64,000 nt of DNA from CADEEN01 sp963738425 (GTDB taxonomy: Bacteria; Pseudomonadota; Gammaproteobacteria; Burkholderiales; Burkholderiaceae_C). Under the pieces are notes generated by a model. The model searched no databases and had not been told where the DNA came from. It was given only the letters and a program-made list of their open reading frames with translations. The stretch spans positions 62,001 through 126,000 of the forward strand of contig CAVTWT010000015.1 in NCBI GenBank assembly GCA_963738425.1, given 5' to 3'. The translations under genes and the position numbers were made by a program. Below are positions 1 through 12,070 of the stretch, one piece after another; position 1 is the first letter of the stretch; every line of letters begins with the position of its first letter.

Positions 1-1
1 C

Positions 2-1030
2 GTAGTCGGACCACTGGAACTCAACCAGGGATCGTGGCAGCAGAGCGCAGAAAAGCTCGAATGGGCTTGCCTTCGTGCAGGGCTTGATGGGCATCGCGTG
101 GCGGTATTGATCGACACGCCACAGCCGGACCTCATGTTCAAGGACGTGGAACTCGCTGTGCAGCAGGTATCGCCCGAAGGGGCAAACAACCATCTCGATC
201 TGACTGGCGTCGTCACCGAAGATGGCAACCTGCAGCCTCGCGTGCCCTTCGTGCAGCCGACACACGTTCCGGTCGTGAGCACTGCGGGTGCACCAACGGA
301 TGCGCTACCTCCCAAGGCAATAGAACTACTGAAGCAGCGTCTTCAGAAGCGCAGTCATGGCTTCCTGATACTGGGCTCGTGTGTCTGGCAGGAGCATTGG
401 GGCATCGAGCAGATTGCAGCCGTCTTGCCCCTGACCGAGGCTTTAGGTCCCGTCGCTCGTATCAAAGCGCGAAACCGCAGCACCCCCGCCAAGGACATGA
501 TGGTGCCCGAAGTTGTAAAGGAAATCCCGTTCCTGGCTAGCGTTGAGAGCGCCTACGCCCACGGCTATCGGCGAATGCTCGTGCAACCACACTACTCCAC
601 GCTGGACGATATCTCCAAGTACCCCGACGTTTTGTTCTTGATCGGAAGCCACCATTTGGAGATTGACGAAGCCTTCCTGGAGGCGGCGCGCCTCCAAGGA
701 TTTCGTGGGATGGACAGTGTGTATGAACGCTTGGTCGCATGCATCGGAGTGCTGCCTGTTGTCACGACCACCGGCGCATTTCACGTGGCGGACATGTTTG
801 TGCCCGGTGGTAAGCCGCTGCCAGTAGGCGACGCGTTCGACGTGATACCGAAGTTTGCAAGGAAGAACCGGGCTATTCGATGGGAAGACGAACTTGCTGC
901 CCAGCTCGATGCGGGGTCCGTTACGGTGGAAACGATCAGAGCTGCGGCATCTGGAAAGTACAAGGACGGTGTCCGATGCATTGACGCCTTCCTTGCCAAG
1001 TGGGCGAAACGGAGGGGCGCAGCAGTGTGA
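2..1030 (+). CDS. Hypothetical protein, 5' end outside window
   Basis: The reading frame is open from base 2, so the gene begins upstream of the window; at least 342 residues are present. A GTG at 98 is a possible internal start, but the frame upstream reads as ordinary protein (PLELNQGSWQQ), so I prefer a truncated gene. I do not recognise the family. The visible part looks soluble and globular, with no signal peptide or membrane segment, and ends in a basic tail (KWAKRRGAAV). GC is about 60%, clearly lower than the genes from 1082 onward, with less biased third codon positions, which suggests transfer or accessory DNA at the left edge. It is convergent with the efflux adaptor gene and a strong hairpin lies between them. 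No function is assigned. Confidence 0.6.
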   Translation, partial: VVGPLELNQGSWQQSAEKLEWACLRAGLDGHRVAVLIDTPQPDLMFKDVELAVQQVSPEGANNHLDLTGVVTEDGNLQPRVPFVQPTHVPVVSTAGAPTDALPPKAIELLKQRLQKRSHGFLILGSCVWQEHWGIEQIAAVLPLTEALGPVARIKARNRSTPAKDMMVPEVVKEIPFLASVESAYAHGYRRMLVQPHYSTLDDISKYPDVLFLIGSHHLEIDEAFLEAARLQGFRGMDSVYERLVACIGVLPVVTTTGAFHVADMFVPGGKPLPVGDAFDVIPKFARKNRAIRWEDELAAQLDAGSVTVETIRAAASGKYKDGVRCIDAFLAKWAKRRGAAV

Positions 1031-1036
1031 GAAGGC

Positions 1037-1061
1037 GGCCGAGGCGACTACAGCCTCGGCC
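1037..1061. terminator. Hairpin between convergent genes
   Basis: A perfect 9-bp stem, GGCCGAGGC / GCCTCGGCC, with a 7-base loop starts seven bases after the stop of the left-edge gene and ends 20 bases before the stop of the convergent adaptor gene. There is no U-rich tail on either strand, so it is a structural candidate for a bidirectional terminator or RNA-stabilising hairpin and not a textbook intrinsic terminator. Confidence 0.5.
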
Positions 1062-1081
1062 CTCGTATCGACAACGAAGGC

Positions 1082-2182
1082 TCAACGCGCCGTCGCCACC
1101 GCCTGCCCCGCCCCCACCGTCTTCACCTTCTGCCCCGCATGCAGCAGGTGCACGCCGGCCGTCACCACCGTCTCGCCGCCTTGCAGGCCCGAGGCGACGA
1201 GCACGCTGTCGTCCTGCGCGCTGCCCAGCGTCACCGGCTGCGGCTTGACCTGCGCGCTCGCGCCGTCCACGACCCAGACCACCGGCTGGCCGGCCTGGTC
1301 GTGGATCGCGGTCAGCGGCAGGCGGATCGCGCGCTCGCCGTCGATGTCGGCGGCCAGCACCGACGCGGTCATGCCCAGCATCAGTTCTCGCGCGTCGGCG
1401 TCGTGCACGGTGATGCGCGCGGAGTAGGTGCGCGTCACGCTGTCGGTGTCGGGCGCCAGCTCGCGCAGCGTGCCGCGATACGCCTTGCCCTTGCGCGCCC
1501 AGGCCGAGACCTGCAGCGACTTGGCGCGCCGCAGTTCGTCCACGCGCGACTCGGCGATGCTGATCACCACCTCGCGCTCGCCGTCGGCGGCCACGGTGAG
1601 CACTGCCTGGCCGGGCGAGACCACCTGGCCGGCCTCGGCGCCGATCGCGGTGACGATGCCGTCGCGGTCGGCCACCAGTTCGGTGTAGCCGCGCTGGTTG
1701 ACCTTGATCGATTGCTGCGCCAGCGCCGACTTGAGTTGCGACTCCGACTGCGCCAGCGCCAGGCGCGCCTGGTCCACCTCGGCGGGCGACGCGAACTGGC
1801 GCGCCAGCAGCTGCTCGGTGCGCTGCAGGTCCACGCGGTCCTGCGCCACGCGGCTCTTCGCCGCGTCGACGTCGGCCACCGCGGCCACCACGTGCAGCGT
1901 TTCCTGCGCCGGGTCGAGCCGCATCAGCGGCTGGCCGCGCCTGACGTGCGAGCCCACCTCGACCAGGCGCGCGACGATGCGGCCTGAGGTCTGGAAGCCG
2001 AGCTTGCTTTCGTAGCGCGCGCGCACCTCGCCCGAGTAGCTCGCGCCCACCGAGCCGAGGCTCTCGCCGACGACGGCGCTCTTGACCGGACGCAAGTCTT
2101 CGTGTGCCGCGGGTTTGTCGGGCGCGCAGGCGGCAGAAAAAACGGCGACGCCCATCAGCGCGCCCCAGGTCACCCTGTTCAT
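1082..2182 (-). CDS. RND efflux periplasmic adaptor lipoprotein (HlyD/MFP family)
   Basis: Membrane-fusion protein of 366 residues that would link an inner-membrane RND pump to an outer-membrane channel. The start at 2182 is chosen because a strong Shine-Dalgarno (GGGAGGA) lies just upstream and because it gives a lipoprotein signal with lipobox SAAC (Cys19). Order: barrel-sandwich half (SGRIVARLVEVGSHVRRG), alpha-helical hairpin rich in Ala, Gln and Leu (about residues 100-150), second lipoyl half (DGIVTAIGAEAGQVVSPG), beta-barrel and membrane-proximal domain. Such genes normally sit directly before the pump gene. Here the position downstream is occupied by an unrelated convergent lower-GC gene and no pump or TolC-like gene is in the window, so the adaptor is an orphan here. 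Substrate unknown. Confidence 0.88.
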   Translation of the reverse strand: MNRVTWGALMGVAVFSAACAPDKPAAHEDLRPVKSAVVGESLGSVGASYSGEVRARYESKLGFQTSGRIVARLVEVGSHVRRGQPLMRLDPAQETLHVVAAVADVDAAKSRVAQDRVDLQRTEQLLARQFASPAEVDQARLALAQSESQLKSALAQQSIKVNQRGYTELVADRDGIVTAIGAEAGQVVSPGQAVLTVAADGEREVVISIAESRVDELRRAKSLQVSAWARKGKAYRGTLRELAPDTDSVTRTYSARITVHDADARELMLGMTASVLAADIDGERAIRLPLTAIHDQAGQPVVWVVDGASAQVKPQPVTLGSAQDDSVLVASGLQGGETVVTAGVHLLHAGQKVKTVGAGQAVATAR

Positions 2183-2201
2183 CTCGAATGTCCTCCCGTG
2201 T

Positions 2202-2453
2202 TCATTGGTCGCGGCCGTCGCTGTTGCCGGCCCAGGCCGAGCGAACCGAGCCGAGATCGGCCGAGCCGTCGAGTTCGTCGAGCGACCACGGCGTGGTGGA
2301 CGCGAAATCAGGGTCGTCGACAAACGTCGTCTCGTCGTCTTGCGATGCGGCTTGGCGCTTCGGGCTCCCAAGGAAACGCCGGGCCGCTCCCAAGTTTCCT
2401 TGACCCCCTCGGGGGGCCTGGCGCGAAGCGGCAGGTAGGGGGGTAAACATCAT
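2202..2453 (-). CDS. Possible small hypothetical protein
   Basis: An 83-codon frame (starting at the second of two ATGs; an upstream start at 2534 is also open) ends 19 bases before the adaptor start. Its last 45 codons, from DDETTFVDDPDF onward, have very high G/C at third positions and a plausible acidic composition, like real genes here. Its first half lies over a GC-rich dispersed repeat with two inverted repeats, and translates into low-complexity sequence. It may be a real short leader gene, the remnant of a larger gene interrupted by the repeat, or chance. No family recognised. Confidence 0.25.
   Translation of the reverse strand: MMFTPLPAASRQAPRGGQGNLGAARRFLGSPKRQAASQDDETTFVDDPDFASTTPWSLDELDGSADLGSVRSAWAGNSDGRDQ
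2369..2402. repeat. Dispersed hairpin repeat, copy 1
   Basis: Perfect 9-bp inverted repeat CAAGGAAAC / GTTTCCTTG enclosing the 16-base core GCCGGGCCGCTCCCAA. The same 16-base core occurs again at 60472-60487, enclosed by a completely different 10-bp stem. A G/C-run hairpin (CCCCCTCGGGGGG) follows directly at about 2404-2416. Conserved loop with unlike stems suggests a repeat family maintained for structure. Confidence 0.6.
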
Positions 2454-2559
2454 CGTGACCTCGTTGCGTTGAAGGTGAGCCATCAATGTCGGCAGGCGCG
2501 GTTTCAGCACGGTGTGCGAAGTGGCGCCGGCCATGTCAGTTGAAACCGCGACACCGGGC

Positions 2560-3726
2560 CTAGCGGTAGACCAGGCCCGAGAGCTGCCACGCCAGGCGCG
2601 TGCGAACGCGCTGCATCCGGGCCAGCGTCGCCAGCAGCGCGTTGCGCACGCCGCGCAATGCCGCCGGCGCCGTGGCCAGGCGCGTCAGCCGGTGCGCCAG
2701 CGCCACAACCTTCTCGGCAGCAGGGCGGCGCGCGTGGCCGTACGCGTCGAGCGCGTGGGCGTCGCCGGCCAGTGCCTTGACCAGCGCGTCCGCAAGGTGC
2801 ATCGCATCGAGGATGCCGGCGTTCATGCCCTGTCCTCCCGCAGGGCTGTGCACATGCGCGGCGTCGCCGGCCAGCAGCACGCGGCCGGCGCGATAGCTCT
2901 CAGCCAGGCGGTGGTGGACGCGAAAGCGCGAGCCCCACAGCACCTCGCGCACCTGCACCGGCTCGCGCTCGGGGCCGCGCGCGTCGAGCAGCGACTGCAC
3001 GAACGCCAGGCTCGGCCGCTCCGGGGCTTCGTCGACGGTGGCGACGATGCGGTGCACGCCGTCGGGCAGCGGCGCCACCACCACCAGGCCGGCGGGCGAG
3101 AAGTACAGGATCACCTCCTCCTGCGGCACGCCGCCCGACAGACGCACGTCGGCGAGCACGAAGGACTCTTCGTACTGGTCGCCGTTGAATGCGATGCCGG
3201 CGCTCTCGCGCACCGCGCTGTGCAGGCCATCGGCGCCGACGACGTAGCGCGCGCGCAGGCGGCTGCCGTCGTCGAGCGTGGCGGTGGCCGATGAGGCGTC
3301 CTGCGTCAGCGACTGCAGCGTGCGCGGGCGCAGCACGTCGCCGCCCAGGGCCTGCAGGCGCTCGAGCAGCACGCGCTCGGTCTCGGCCTGCGAGATCATC
3401 AGCGTGAACGGGTAGCGCGTCGGCAACTGCTCGAAGCCGATCGGCAGCAGCACCCGATCGCGGTCGCGGATCGTGAAGCGCTGCACCGTCAGGCCGCGCG
3501 CCAGCAGCGCCGGCGTGACGTCGCCCAACGGCTCCAGCACTTCGAGCGTGCGTGCGTGCACGACCGCGGCGCGCGAGGTGTTGTCGCCTGCGGCCTGGCG
3601 GTCGATGACGGTCGTGCGCACACCGCGAGCGGTCAGCGCGGTGGCCAGCGCCAGGCCGGTGGGGCCGGCGCCGACGACGAGGATGTCGGTGTCGAATGTG
3701 CTGTCTGCGAGTGGATGCGATGTCAT
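2560..3726 (-). CDS. FAD-dependent monooxygenase (PheA/TfdB/UbiH-like)
   Basis: Class A flavoprotein hydroxylase of 388 residues, a cytosolic enzyme that would use NAD(P)H and O2 on an aromatic or related substrate. All three family motifs are visible: the N-terminal Rossmann VVGAGPTGLALA (about residues 18-29), the DG motif VVGADGLHSAVR, and the second FAD motif AGDAAHVHSPAGGQGMNAG. Length is typical of the compact two-domain type without the C-terminal thioredoxin-like domain. The start at 3726 is chosen for its AGGAG ribosome site; an upstream in-frame start would add a non-homologous basic tail. It stands alone with no pathway genes beside it, so the substrate cannot be predicted. Confidence 0.88.
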   Translation of the reverse strand: MTSHPLADSTFDTDILVVGAGPTGLALATALTARGVRTTVIDRQAAGDNTSRAAVVHARTLEVLEPLGDVTPALLARGLTVQRFTIRDRDRVLLPIGFEQLPTRYPFTLMISQAETERVLLERLQALGGDVLRPRTLQSLTQDASSATATLDDGSRLRARYVVGADGLHSAVRESAGIAFNGDQYEESFVLADVRLSGGVPQEEVILYFSPAGLVVVAPLPDGVHRIVATVDEAPERPSLAFVQSLLDARGPEREPVQVREVLWGSRFRVHHRLAESYRAGRVLLAGDAAHVHSPAGGQGMNAGILDAMHLADALVKALAGDAHALDAYGHARRPAAEKVVALAHRLTRLATAPAALRGVRNALLATLARMQRVRTRLAWQLSGLVYR

Positions 3727-3895
3727 GAAGGCGCTCCTGGATCGGCCGGCCGGGGATCGGCCGCGCGTGGAGGCCATTCAGAGCGCGCCGCATGCCGCAG
3801 CGATGGCGCGAAGAGCGTGCGCGGTTTCAGCTGAAATCGAGCGCCCCCAGAACACCTCTGGTGGAGCCGTGCGCCTTGCCGCAAGATCGCGGCGT

Positions 3896-6235
3896 ATGCG
3901 ATTCGCCCGAGCACTGCATGCCGTCGTCGGCGTCGGCGCGCTCGTGGCACGCGCCGAGCAGCCGATCAGCGACGTCAAGGGTGGGGATTTCGACGGCACT
4001 GCGGCGGCGCGCCGAGTTGGCTGGAGGCCCAGCCTCTGCTGTGTCTTGGCGCTGCACCTTCTCGCCTGCCCCGTCAACGCTCAACCCTCGGCCGCGACCG
4101 AGTCGGCGCCGACGGTTCGCCCGCGGATCGCACTCGTGCTGTCTGGAGGCGGTGCACGCGGCTTCGCCCACGTCGGTGTGCTGCGCGCCCTCAAGGACAT
4201 GCGCGTGCCGATCGACTTGGTGGCCGGTGTCAGCATGGGCGCGGTCGTCGGCGGTGCCTACGCCGCCGGCCGCTCGGTCGAGGAGATGGAGCAGTTCGTG
4301 CGCACGACGGCCTGGTCGGACATCGTTGCGGACCGGCCGCCGCGCGACAACCTGGCCTATCGCCGCCGCGCCGATGACCTGCTGCTGCCGTCGCGCATCG
4401 AGTTCGGTGTGGACGCTTCGGGCGTGTCGCTGCCGCTGTCGGCGGCTGGCAATGCCTCGCTCGAAGCGGCCCTGATCCGGCTGTTGCCGATCGGCACTGG
4501 CGACCTGCCCGTCAACCGCCTGGCGTTGCCGTTTCGCAGCGTCGCTTCGGACCTTCTCACCGGTGAGGCCGTCGAGCTCAACGACACGCCGCTGTTCATG
4601 TCGATCCGGGCGTCGCTGGCGGTGCCGGGCGTCTTCGCGCCGGTGCGGCTGAACGACCGCCTGGTCGCCGACGGTGGCCTGGTGCGCAACCTGCCCGTCG
4701 ATGTCGCCAAGGCGATGGGGGCCGATGTGGTCATCGCCGTCAACGTCGGCACGCCGCTGTCCGGCGAGTCGGAACTGGTGAGCGCGCTCGGCGTGGCCCG
4801 GCAGATGATGCTCATCCTGACCGAGCAGAACGTGCGTCGCTCCTTGAAAGAGATGGAGGCGCGCGATGTACTGATCGCGCCCGAACTCGGCGGCTTCAGC
4901 TTCCTGGATTTCAGCCGCGGCGAGCACGCCATGGAAGCCGGCGAGCAGGCCGCCCGCAGGATGGCGCCCCGCCTCGAAGCCCTGGCCGTCTCTGCCGAGA
5001 CCTACGCGGCGTTCGAGAGCGCGCGCACGCGCTCCGCTGCCGTGCGCGACGTCTCGTTGCCGCTGGCCAGCGTCGAGGTGCGACCCACGGCGCATGCCGG
5101 CGCCGAAGCGCTCGCCGCGCAGACCGGCCTGCGAGCAGGCGACACGGTCACGCTGTCGCAGATTCACCTGGGCGCATCGCGCCTGCTCGGCCGCGGCGAG
5201 TTCGAGCGCGTCGAGGTCGATGCCCGCGATGTCGGGGGCCAGCGCGAGGTGACCCTCAAGCCGATCGAAGCCGACTGGGCGCGCAGCCGCTTGCGCCTCG
5301 GCCTGGAAGTCGTCAGCGACTTCGCCGACGACAACCGCTTCACCGTCAGCGCGCTGCACACCCTGTCATGGCTCAACTCCTGGGGGGCGGAGTTGCGCAC
5401 CCTGGCGCGCATCGGTTCGCAGCGTCTTCTGGCGACGCAGCTGCTGCAACCGCTGGCACCCGGTTCGAGTTGGTACGTGGCGCCGTCGTTGCAGTACAGC
5501 GCTTCGTCGATCGACGTCTATGCGCAGGGCCGCCGCAGCCTGCGCGTGGGCTACAGCGTCAACACGGCGACGCTGGCCCTGGGTCGGGAACTGTCGAACT
5601 GGGGCGATGTGCAGTTGGGCGTGGAGCGTCGGGTCGGGCGCAGCCGCTCGCTGGTTCCGGAAGGCGACGCGGCTGCCAGTGGCCGCTTCCATGAAACCGC
5701 GTCCTACGCGCAACTGGCGTTCGACACCCTGGACTCGCTGGCGCTGCCGAGTCGGGGCATGCTGCTGCAAAGCCGGATCGAGAGTTCGCAAGGCGCTTCC
5801 GCCGCACCCAGCCGTTCGACGTCGTCGATCGTCGGTCTGAACGCATTTCGCGTCGGTGAATGGGCGGGCCACGTCTATGGCGAGTGGGCCAAGGCACGCA
5901 GCGGCTTGGCGCCGTTTTCCCTGGGCGGCTTCCTGCGGCTGTCGGGCACGCCGCGCGAGTCGCTCGGCGGCCGCGCCGTGGTGCTGGGCCGGGTGGTGAT
6001 GGCCCGACGCATCGGCGAGATGCCCGCTGGCTTCGGCGGCGCGGTGCGCGTCGGCTATTCGCTCGAGCTCGGCACGGGATATGACCCCGACGAGGCGTTG
6101 CGATTCGGCGACCTGAAGCAGGCCGCCAGTGGATTTGCCTCCGTCGACACTCGCTTCGGCCCGCTCTTCCTGGCCCTGGGCGCGACCCGCGGCACGGGAG
6201 GCACGCTCTATCTGTTCCTGGGGCCGTTCTGGTGA
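3896..6235 (+). CDS. Patatin-like phospholipase with POTRA and outer-membrane barrel (PlpD/type Vd-like)
   Basis: About 779 residues. A secretory signal (hydrophobic stretch ending PVNAQ) is followed by a patatin domain with oxyanion motif GGGARG (about 84-89), nucleophile elbow GVSMG (Ser113) and catalytic DGG (Asp259). Then comes a POTRA-like segment (about 390-460) and a C-terminal Omp85-type beta-barrel ending in the aromatic tail LFLGPFW, as expected for BAM-dependent insertion. This architecture is that of PlpD-type proteins, outer-membrane-anchored or secreted lipases. The frame is open far upstream (to 3473), where it only antisenses the monooxygenase. I place the start at ATG 3896, giving a long pre-signal region; a later GTG or TTG start is possible. 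Start position is uncertain, domain identity is not. Confidence 0.87.
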   Translation: MRFARALHAVVGVGALVARAEQPISDVKGGDFDGTAAARRVGWRPSLCCVLALHLLACPVNAQPSAATESAPTVRPRIALVLSGGGARGFAHVGVLRALKDMRVPIDLVAGVSMGAVVGGAYAAGRSVEEMEQFVRTTAWSDIVADRPPRDNLAYRRRADDLLLPSRIEFGVDASGVSLPLSAAGNASLEAALIRLLPIGTGDLPVNRLALPFRSVASDLLTGEAVELNDTPLFMSIRASLAVPGVFAPVRLNDRLVADGGLVRNLPVDVAKAMGADVVIAVNVGTPLSGESELVSALGVARQMMLILTEQNVRRSLKEMEARDVLIAPELGGFSFLDFSRGEHAMEAGEQAARRMAPRLEALAVSAETYAAFESARTRSAAVRDVSLPLASVEVRPTAHAGAEALAAQTGLRAGDTVTLSQIHLGASRLLGRGEFERVEVDARDVGGQREVTLKPIEADWARSRLRLGLEVVSDFADDNRFTVSALHTLSWLNSWGAELRTLARIGSQRLLATQLLQPLAPGSSWYVAPSLQYSASSIDVYAQGRRSLRVGYSVNTATLALGRELSNWGDVQLGVERRVGRSRSLVPEGDAAASGRFHETASYAQLAFDTLDSLALPSRGMLLQSRIESSQGASAAPSRSTSSIVGLNAFRVGEWAGHVYGEWAKARSGLAPFSLGGFLRLSGTPRESLGGRAVVLGRVVMARRIGEMPAGFGGAVRVGYSLELGTGYDPDEALRFGDLKQAASGFASVDTRFGPLFLALGATRGTGGTLYLFLGPFW

Positions 6236-6256
6236 CTGCGGTGTGGGTTTCAGGCA

Positions 6257-6285
6257 TTGACTTACTTGGTAAGCCAGACTACACT
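6257..6285 (+). promoter_or_regulatory. Promoter of the toxin-antitoxin pair with embedded operator-like palindrome
   Basis: TTGACT (6257-6262), a 17-base spacer and TACACT (6280-6285) form a near-consensus sigma-70 promoter, rare in this GC-rich sequence. Inside the spacer lies the perfect palindrome CTTAC-TTG-GTAAG (6261-6273), overlapping the -35 edge, where a bound antitoxin or complex would block RNA polymerase. The antitoxin ATG is 28 bases after the -10 box. Autoregulation is inferred from the family. Confidence 0.65.
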
Positions 6286-6313
6286 CCTGTGCGCTTTTTC
6301 TGAAAGCAAAGCA

Positions 6314-6580
6314 ATGTCCACACTCCTGGTGTCATCCAAAGGGCAGATCGTGCTGCCCGCCGCGTTGCGTCGGCGCCTGGGTCTCGGTGCCGGCGCGCGG
6401 CTCGAAGTCGTGGAGCGGGCTGATGGACTCACCTTGCGCGTCGTGCGCGCGGTGCCACGCGCCGACGTCGCCAGCCTGGCCGGCATGTTGAAGGCGCCAA
6501 CTCGCGACGCTCCGCGGCGCCTGGAAGACTTCGACCCGGCGACGCTGTTGGCACGCGGCCGCAACAAGCCGCGGCCATGA
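6314..6580 (+). CDS. AbrB/SpoVT-type antitoxin (VapB-like)
   Basis: 88 residues. The N-terminal half is a swapped-hairpin AbrB DNA-binding domain (STLLVSSKGQIVLPAALRRR, then LGLGAGARLEVV). The C-terminal half (residues 50-88) is polar and Pro/Arg-rich, as in antitoxins that wrap the toxin active site. The start at 6314 is chosen because the promoter -10 box lies just upstream; an earlier in-frame codon at 6257 falls inside the promoter. Its TGA overlaps the next ATG (ATGA), giving translational coupling to the PIN toxin. It should neutralise the toxin and repress the operon at the palindrome in the promoter spacer. Confidence 0.88.
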   Translation: MSTLLVSSKGQIVLPAALRRRLGLGAGARLEVVERADGLTLRVVRAVPRADVASLAGMLKAPTRDAPRRLEDFDPATLLARGRNKPRP

Positions 6581-6984
6581 GGTCGCTCGACACCAACGTC
6601 CTGGCGCGCTTCTTCGTCGATGATGCCGACGACGCCCAAGCCGTCAAGCAACGTCCGGCCGCCGTGGCCGCGCTCTCTGAGCGGGCTTACGTCTCCGTCA
6701 CGGTCTTGCTCGAACTCGAATGGGTGCTGCGTGGTTTCTACACACTGCCGCGACGCGACATCGTGCGGGCGATGCGCGCACTGGCCGGCATTGAGCACGT
6801 GACGGTCGAGGACCGCGATGCGGTGCTGTCAGCGCTCGATGCCTTCGAAGGCGGACTCGACTTTGCAGACGCACTGCATGTGGCACGCAGCTCGCGGGCC
6901 GCTTCGTTCGCCACCTTCGACCGTCAACTGGCGCGGCGCACGAAGGGCCTCGCGTTGTCACCCGCGATCGAGCTGCTGGCTTGA
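6577..6984 (+). CDS. PIN-domain ribonuclease toxin (VapC-like)
   Basis: 135 residues, typical for VapC. The PIN metal-binding acids are visible: Asp5 (SLDTNVL), Glu46 (VLLELEWVLR), Asp95/Asp98 (LDFADALH) and Asp115 (FATFDRQL). VapC toxins cut RNA, often tRNA or rRNA, using Mg2+. It overlaps the antitoxin stop by four bases. The start codon ATG is part of that overlap. It is followed after four bases by the convergent end of the response-regulator gene. The pair sits between housekeeping-like genes with normal GC, so it is either long resident or came from a similar genome. Confidence 0.9.
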   Translation: MRSLDTNVLARFFVDDADDAQAVKQRPAAVAALSERAYVSVTVLLELEWVLRGFYTLPRRDIVRAMRALAGIEHVTVEDRDAVLSALDAFEGGLDFADALHVARSSRAASFATFDRQLARRTKGLALSPAIELLA

Positions 6985-6988
6985 CGTC

Positions 6989-7729
<741 letters not shown>

Positions 7730-7735
7730 CGCCGG

Positions 7736-8160
7736 TCAAGCGTGACGCTGCCAAGCCACGGTCGCGACGCCGGCGGCGAGCACGAGGCACAGCGGCGAAT
7801 AGACGAAGGTGTCGAGCCGCGCGAACCGGCTGCCGCGAACGCGCTTGAAGAAACCGACATAGCGGAATTCTCCAACGGCGCGGGCCGCAAGGCCAGCGGC
7901 GAGCGCGTACGACAAGCCGACGAGCAGACCGCGCGGCAGGGGAAGGGAAAGACCGCCGGCGGTGGCGGCCACCAGGGCCGCGAACATGAGCAGCACGACG
8001 CCGACCGCAAGCGTCGCTCGGGTTGAAGGCACGAACAGGGGTTTGCCGCCCTCCACGGGCACCGCGCCGCCCTTTCCAGACGAAGGCGCGAGCGCCATGT
8101 AGAAATGCCAAAGCGCCAGCGCGACGAAGACGGCACACAAGGCAAACGCAAGCAGTTGGC

Positions 8161-8164
<4 letters not shown>
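7736..8164 (-). CDS. DUF3995-like integral membrane protein
   Basis: 142 residues with about four membrane helices: residues 4-24, 52-72 (RATLAVGVVLLMFAALVAAT), 78-96 and 118-138. The N-terminal ALWHFYMALAP and the central GEFRYVGFFKRV resemble the DUF3995 family, whose function is unknown. Its ATG overlaps the kinase stop by four bases, and it is followed after six bases by the response regulator, so it lies translationally coupled inside the signalling operon. A role as membrane accessory or output of that system is inference from position only. Confidence 0.75.
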
Positions 8165-11516
<3,352 letters not shown>

Positions 11517-11520
<4 letters not shown>

Positions 11521-11948
11521 GCCGAGGGGCTCCGATGCAGCAGCTTTGCCACCGCGGCGCGCAGCGTGTCGCGCGCCACCGGCGAGGCCAGCACCGCCGC
11601 CGCGCCGAGCTGGTGTGCCACGTCACCTTGTGCGGCCACACCGGGCAGGAAGGTCGACGACAACACCAGCACCGGCACGCCGGGCCAGGCCTGGGCGAGT
11701 TGGCGCAAGCGCGGCGCGCCGTCCTGACGCGGAAACGGCAGATCGATCAGGATCAGGCCGAGGCGCTCATCCGCATCGGCCTGGCGCAGAACGCGCAGGC
11801 GATCGCGTGTCAGCCATTCGTCGAACAGCGCGGCCATCTCTGGCTCGATGCCACGCAGCAGCACCGCGGGTGCAGACGCCACGGCGTTGTCGTCGGCAGC
11901 GGGCGCGTCATCGTGGCGCGCGGGGAGGTCGTCATTGGAGGATGTCAT
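11517..11948 (-). CDS. Receiver-like (pseudo-receiver) protein
   Basis: 143 residues from the start at 11948; an ATG at 11981 is also open and neither has a strong ribosome site. A disordered acidic N-terminus (about 30 residues) leads to a CheY-like domain. LGLILIDLPFPRQDG keeps the phospho-Asp strand and VPVLVLSS the Ser/Thr strand, but the N-terminal acidic pair is missing (AVLLRGIEPEM), and the conserved Lys-Pro near the C-terminus is Ser-Pro (VLASPVARD). Without these residues normal phosphorylation chemistry is doubtful, so it may act by binding. It is the first gene of the operon, overlaps the kinase start by four bases, and is divergent from the LanC-like gene. Confidence 0.75.
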
Positions 11949-12070
11949 GGCAGGCCAACGCAGTTTGGCACCGCCCCCCATGCGCGAGCATGTCGGCAGC
12001 CGGGCTGCAAATTACAAGTGAAATCTGCTGAGGGACTGATAGCCTTCAACGCCACTGCCCGGAGACGACG

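Noticed and set aside
832..2438. Several long plus-strand frames over the efflux adaptor gene
   Set aside because: They are high-GC antisense shadows rich in Arg, Ala and His with no family features.
3473..3895. N-terminal extension of the patatin protein
   Set aside because: This stretch is antisense to the FAD monooxygenase and its non-coding leader, and a signal peptide appears only after 4020.
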